From: CAZPRY01 sp964589175
GTDB lineage: Bacteria > Fidelibacterota > UBA2242
Direction: 5' to 3'
NCBI GenBank assembly: GCA_964589175.1
Contig: CAZPRY010000055.1
Span: 1 to 24,937, forward strand
DNA length: 24,937 nt
A program made the translations under genes and the position numbers. The notes under the pieces are model-generated. The model searched no databases. It was not told where the DNA came from and worked only from the letters and a program-made list of their open reading frames with translations. Positions 21,993 through 24,937 of the stretch are shown here, in pieces. The stretch's first letter is position 1. Every line of letters begins with the position of its first letter.

Positions 21993-23495
21993 ATGAAAAA
22001 GTTACTGTTCATCCTTTTAGTGGGGAATTTTCTATTCGCCCAAGGAGAGCTGATCTGGAAAAAAGATGCCGGCGAGTTGCCTTCAGGCGGTAGTTCATGG
22101 AGCACTCCACTCATTATGAACAATAAAATTTATTGGGCGGGACAGGATAAAGGACTCGCGGCCCTCGATGCTGAGACAGGTGACATTGTCTGGATAGATA
22201 CATTGAATCTTTATAACGGTACTTATGACAACCCGGTCGGATATGCGGGAAAAATATTTATCTCCCGGAACGATTACATGAATTCCTCATCCAGGAGTTT
22301 ACTGGCGCTCGATGCTGAAACAGGCAATCTCATCTGGCAAAAAGATAATTTCTATGCAGCCAACAGGAGCGCCAAACCCATTGGCGAGGATGGAAAACTT
22401 TATGCCGCATCCGACGATACGCTTTTTTGTTTTGACATCAACGACGGCAGTGTCGTCTGGCGGAAGGCCGGTCGCTACAGTAATCTTCTGATTGATTATA
22501 ACGGTGTGCGTTTGTTTGCGGCAAGGAGTGATTCCGCAAAAATTGAGGTAATGTATCGCCACAACGGAGAACTGGCCTGGTCGATAAATCTTCCGAATCC
22601 CGATGTTTCGGTTGCGAGTATGGCTTATATCAACTATTTATGGAAAGAATATCTGATCATTGCGCCAGGTACAAGACAAAATCCGGTTTTTTACTGTATG
22701 GACATCGCGGCCCAAAGTATCCTGTGGAACTCTGACAATATCGGTTATGTGGGAAATAAGGCAAGTCCGGTAATTTTCGAAGACAAGGTCTTTGCCGGTG
22801 TCGAAAAAACCACTGCATCAGCGCCCCAGGAAATCGTGGCTTTCAGCTTGTTGACGGGGACGGTTCTATGGCAAAATCCGGCGAGAAGCTCCGGCGCAAC
22901 CAATACCCCGTTCGTGCTGGCCCTGGATGGAAAAGTCTTTTATCAGACATCCGGCGATAGTTTAAATGCCACAATTGCGGCAGATATGACAGACGGAAGT
23001 ATTTTATGGATTAGCCAGCCTCAATTTCAGAATCCATGGCCTCTGGTCTGGGGCTCGCCGCTGCTCTATTATAATAAACTTTATTTGGTCAAAGATGGCG
23101 AGGGCATTTTCTGTTTTAATGCGGGAACGGTAGACGGCGTGTGGACGATGCAAGGATGTAATATATACGCTACCAATTCCTATTTTGCCCCGCTTGTCAC
23201 CCGCATCAAAAACGATATAAAGCAACCAAACGGCTTCATATTGCATCAGAATTATCCGAATCCCTTTAATCCCGGCACGACCATAAAGTACTCCCTACCG
23301 ACAGCGGGCTATATAACAATCAGTATCTATAGCGTGCTCGGCGAAGAGATCAGGGAATTGGTTTCAGAAAACCAACCGGCAGGTAATTATGAGCTATATT
23401 TTAACGCGAGCGATCTGACAAGCGGTATCTATATTTACCGGCTGAAGACTTCGACGGGTTTCAATGATTCCCGGAAAATGCTGTTGATTAAATAG
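21993..23495 (+). CDS. Secreted PQQ-like (BamB-type) beta-propeller protein with T9SS sorting domain
   Basis: A short signal peptide (MKKLLFILLVGNFLFAQG) precedes a PQQ-like propeller (about 20-400). Repeats of the form G.L.ALDAETG.I.W are visible: KGLAALDAETGDIVW, RSLLALDAETGNLIWQ, DTLFCFDINDGSVVWRK, EIVAFSLLTGTVLWQ and DMTDGSILW. The C-terminal 80 residues are a sorting domain (NYPNPFNPGTTIKY ... ISIYSVLGEEI ... LTSGIYIYRL ... RKMLLIK). PQQ-dependent dehydrogenase catalytic residues were not seen, so a scaffold or binding function resembling BamB/YncE is likelier. Of the tandem ATGs at 21990 and 21993, the second sits 4 nt after GGAGG and is preferred. Probably co-transcribed with the Reg_prop gene. 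Confidence 0.87.
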   Translation: MKKLLFILLVGNFLFAQGELIWKKDAGELPSGGSSWSTPLIMNNKIYWAGQDKGLAALDAETGDIVWIDTLNLYNGTYDNPVGYAGKIFISRNDYMNSSSRSLLALDAETGNLIWQKDNFYAANRSAKPIGEDGKLYAASDDTLFCFDINDGSVVWRKAGRYSNLLIDYNGVRLFAARSDSAKIEVMYRHNGELAWSINLPNPDVSVASMAYINYLWKEYLIIAPGTRQNPVFYCMDIAAQSILWNSDNIGYVGNKASPVIFEDKVFAGVEKTTASAPQEIVAFSLLTGTVLWQNPARSSGATNTPFVLALDGKVFYQTSGDSLNATIAADMTDGSILWISQPQFQNPWPLVWGSPLLYYNKLYLVKDGEGIFCFNAGTVDGVWTMQGCNIYATNSYFAPLVTRIKNDIKQPNGFILHQNYPNPFNPGTTIKYSLPTAGYITISIYSVLGEEIRELVSENQPAGNYELYFNASDLTSGIYIYRLKTSTGFNDSRKMLLIK

Positions 23496-23932
23496 GAAAT
23501 TCCGGCGGTAGTTGACAAACATCACGGACGCAGGGCAATGGATTGCGTCAGGCTCTCAAACCGGACGGCGTTTGCAGATTACGGTCCGGCAACGTGATTT
23601 CTTACCTATGATTTTCGATATGCGATAGCAGATTTTAGATTGGTTGAGAATCCCGGCCTCAGTCGTCCATTCTCAAAAATCTATCCATTGTTCATTTTTT
23701 GTTGTCCAGTATCCATTGAAAATATTGCTTTGCTTCTTTTTTAGAATTGCCTAAAATCTGTCAAAATATTACGGTCGATGTAACCGTGAGACGATGGGAT
23801 GAACAGAGCATGAAATACGGAACGGTTTTATCTCCAATTCCAATGTGGGAGCATGATAGACTCGGAATACCGGGAATGTTATCCGATTGATTTCCCTGTC
23901 TAAAAGCGCTTATCCATGTCGTTCAAACATAT
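23496..23932. other. 437-bp gene-free stretch leading into the putative cassette
   Basis: Just after the PQQ-like gene, GACGCA (23527-23532) and TGCGTC (23544-23549) form a 6-bp stem with no T-tract. GATAGCAGATTTTAGAT near 23633 resembles the start of the 356-bp repeats (GATAGCAGATTGCAGATTTTAGA) and may be a relic. No open frame with a plausible start was found on either strand. The final part, next to GTTAGGC, is where an attI site or the last half of an upstream attC would be expected, but no RYYYAAC partner or palindrome was seen there. Confidence 0.45.
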
Positions 23933-23939
23933 GTTAGGC
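23933..23939 (+). other. Integron recombination core site, GTTAGGC (left cassette boundary)
   Basis: GTTAGGC fits the integrase simple-site consensus GTTRRRY and lies 5 bp before the start codon of the AT-rich gene, the short leader typical of gene cassettes. It is the exact reverse complement of GCCTAAC at 24883-24889 beyond that gene's stop. The absence of an attC-like palindrome upstream leaves it open whether this is an attI site or the end of a degraded attC. Confidence 0.6.
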
Positions 23940-23944
23940 AGTAT

Positions 23945-24862
23945 ATGAATCAAATATCTAAAATCAACCTAATATCAACTTTAATATTTTTACTTATTAC
24001 TTGTTGTGAAACCGAAAACGAAGATCACGCTAATATTAAGCAGCTAACAATTGATGGAAATATCAGACTTTGTGATGTGAAAAATAACAAAATTGTCGCA
24101 TCTAGAGATGACGATATTTGGGTATTCAATATCTCCAATAGAAGTTGGAAACAACTAACGAATGATTCAGATGGTGAGGACTTCCAAGACAACTACCCAT
24201 CTTTTTCTCCATCAGCAGACTCGGTTGTTTTTTCACGTAATTATCGACAAATATGGAAAGCATCAGTTGATGGTAATTATTTATCTCAGTTACCAATTAA
24301 TCACTGGGGTATTTCTGATTTAAAGTGGTCTCCCACTGGAAAGTATATTTTAATCTCATCAAAAGGACGGGGTACATCATCTGAAAGTGATAGTCTATAT
24401 CTTTATTCGATTTGGCAAGATTCTCTGATAATACTTGGCAGTAGATTGTCATTCGGAGCCGTTCTGGAATCTACTAACGAAATAAAAAGATATACCGATA
24501 TCGTATGGAATCCAGATGGAACCCACCTTATTTTTTGTGATCAGGATATGTTACGCCAATATTCTATTAGTGATCATTCAATCCAAGATATCACATACCT
24601 TGGCCAGAAAGGTTCTTGTTTCGAATACCACAATTTTCGAATTTCACCGGATGGTCATAAATATGCCTTCATTTTCTATTATGATACAGGTGTAGATGGA
24701 TGGGATAGCACTTTTGTTTATACTGATGATTCATTCTCGAAATACGAATTGCCTTCAATTGCCGCACATAATTGGAATGTGAACTGGCTTAATAATTCAC
24801 ATGTCACTTGTGTATCACTTCATGAAGTGTGGTCAATTAATATTGATGACTATGTTAAATAA
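23945..24862 (+). CDS. PD40/TolB-like beta-propeller protein, putative exported cassette gene
   Basis: The N-terminus INLISTLIFLLITCCETE is a hydrophobic leader ending in LITCC, an atypical lipobox, so it is either a lipoprotein or cleaved by signal peptidase I. The rest has PD40/TolB-type repeats: WVFNISNRSWKQLTNDSDGE, YPSFSPSADSVVFSRN..IWKASVDG, LKWSPTGKYILISS, IVWNPDGTHLIFCDQD and FRISPDGHKYAFIF. About 305 residues; no enzymatic motif. Base composition is clearly different from the neighbours: runs of A/T, roughly a third G+C by eye, and preference for AT-ending codons. The gene is framed tightly by GTTAGGC (5 bp before) and GCCTAAC (20 bp after), so it appears to be a horizontally acquired integron cassette. 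There is no clear Shine-Dalgarno, as in many cassettes. It has no sorting domain, unlike the other propeller proteins here. Confidence 0.8.
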   Translation: MNQISKINLISTLIFLLITCCETENEDHANIKQLTIDGNIRLCDVKNNKIVASRDDDIWVFNISNRSWKQLTNDSDGEDFQDNYPSFSPSADSVVFSRNYRQIWKASVDGNYLSQLPINHWGISDLKWSPTGKYILISSKGRGTSSESDSLYLYSIWQDSLIILGSRLSFGAVLESTNEIKRYTDIVWNPDGTHLIFCDQDMLRQYSISDHSIQDITYLGQKGSCFEYHNFRISPDGHKYAFIFYYDTGVDGWDSTFVYTDDSFSKYELPSIAAHNWNVNWLNNSHVTCVSLHEVWSINIDDYVK

Positions 24863-24882
24863 TAATATTAGTAATTAATGCT

Positions 24883-24937
24883 GCCTAACGAATCTGCTTC
24901 GCACCTGATCGCGCAGCGTCAGTGTGCAAGCAGGGGT
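24883..24937 (+). other. Putative attC recombination site (truncated by the window end)
   Basis: GCCTAAC (24883-24889, matching RYYYAAC) is followed by a 5-nt spacer and an imperfect palindrome: TGCTTCGCACCTGA (24895-24908) against TCAGTGTGCAAGCA (24919-24932) around a 10-nt centre. Paired, this gives 13 bp with one extrahelical C on the left arm and one extrahelical T on the right arm, the features that orient attC folding. The second core (GTTRRRY) would lie just past the window end and cannot be seen. Confidence 0.68.

Noticed and set aside
21993..23495. PQQ-dependent alcohol dehydrogenase
   Set aside because: Only propeller repeats are seen; the catalytic Asp and disulfide-ring features of quinoprotein dehydrogenases were not found, and the protein ends in a sorting domain.
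23749..23755. GCCTAAA as the left core of an upstream attC
   Set aside because: Lacks the AAC core, lies about 185 bp from GTTAGGC, and no central palindrome is visible between them.

Overview
The window looks like chromosomal DNA from an uncultured member of the FCB superphylum (Calditrichota, KSB1, Marinimicrobia, Ignavibacteria or similar). Five large proteins carry a T9SS-type sorting module with the NYPNPFNP...TTI...Y core, a turn around SG.Y.Y and, in the terminal copies, a final KMLL(L)K. Many genes have clear AGGAG-like ribosome binding sites, which argues against Bacteroidia. Coding regions look close to half G+C; the last gene is visibly AT-rich. The phylum is inferred from protein style, not from a marker gene.

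Layout. 1-971: the 3' part of a HAD phosphatase, converging on a dCMP deaminase. 1237-4626: type I-beta glutamine synthetase, then a signal-peptide-bearing oligoendopeptidase F, closed by a strong terminator. 4963-10839: two convergent modular secreted proteins (phosphodiester glycosidase; FG-GAP/lamin-tail/CBM48-like mosaic) sharing a bidirectional terminator. 11138-13249: the S1-domain protein CvfB and a short, divergent Rho whose leader can fold into a long stem. 13447-13569: a 40-residue lysine-rich protein with its own promoter, RBS and terminator. 13889-15553: an M19 dipeptidase with the sorting-like module inside the protein instead of at its C-terminus. 15981-17261: a membrane Cache sensor ending in a four-cysteine module, with no recognisable enzymatic output. 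17325-19230 (minus): a DAHP synthase and chorismate mutase/prephenate dehydratase pair, committing carbon to phenylalanine.

19231-20704 is a gene-poor stretch with a 356-bp direct repeat in two copies, identical over 224 bp, plus a degenerate third copy. 20705-23495 is a two-gene set of secreted beta-propeller proteins (Reg_prop type, then PQQ/BamB type), both with sorting domains. The end of the window, from 23933, looks like an integron gene cassette. GTTAGGC lies 5 bp before an AT-rich PD40/TolB-like gene, and GCCTAAC follows 20 bp after its stop, leading into an imperfect palindrome with extrahelical bases, as in an attC site. The window ends before the expected second GTTAGGC, and no integrase is present.

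Three themes stand out: housekeeping nitrogen and aromatic metabolism; a large investment in secreted or surface-anchored proteins; and genome plasticity at the right end (repeats and a putative cassette). No CRISPR array, tRNA, rRNA, transposase or phage gene was found.
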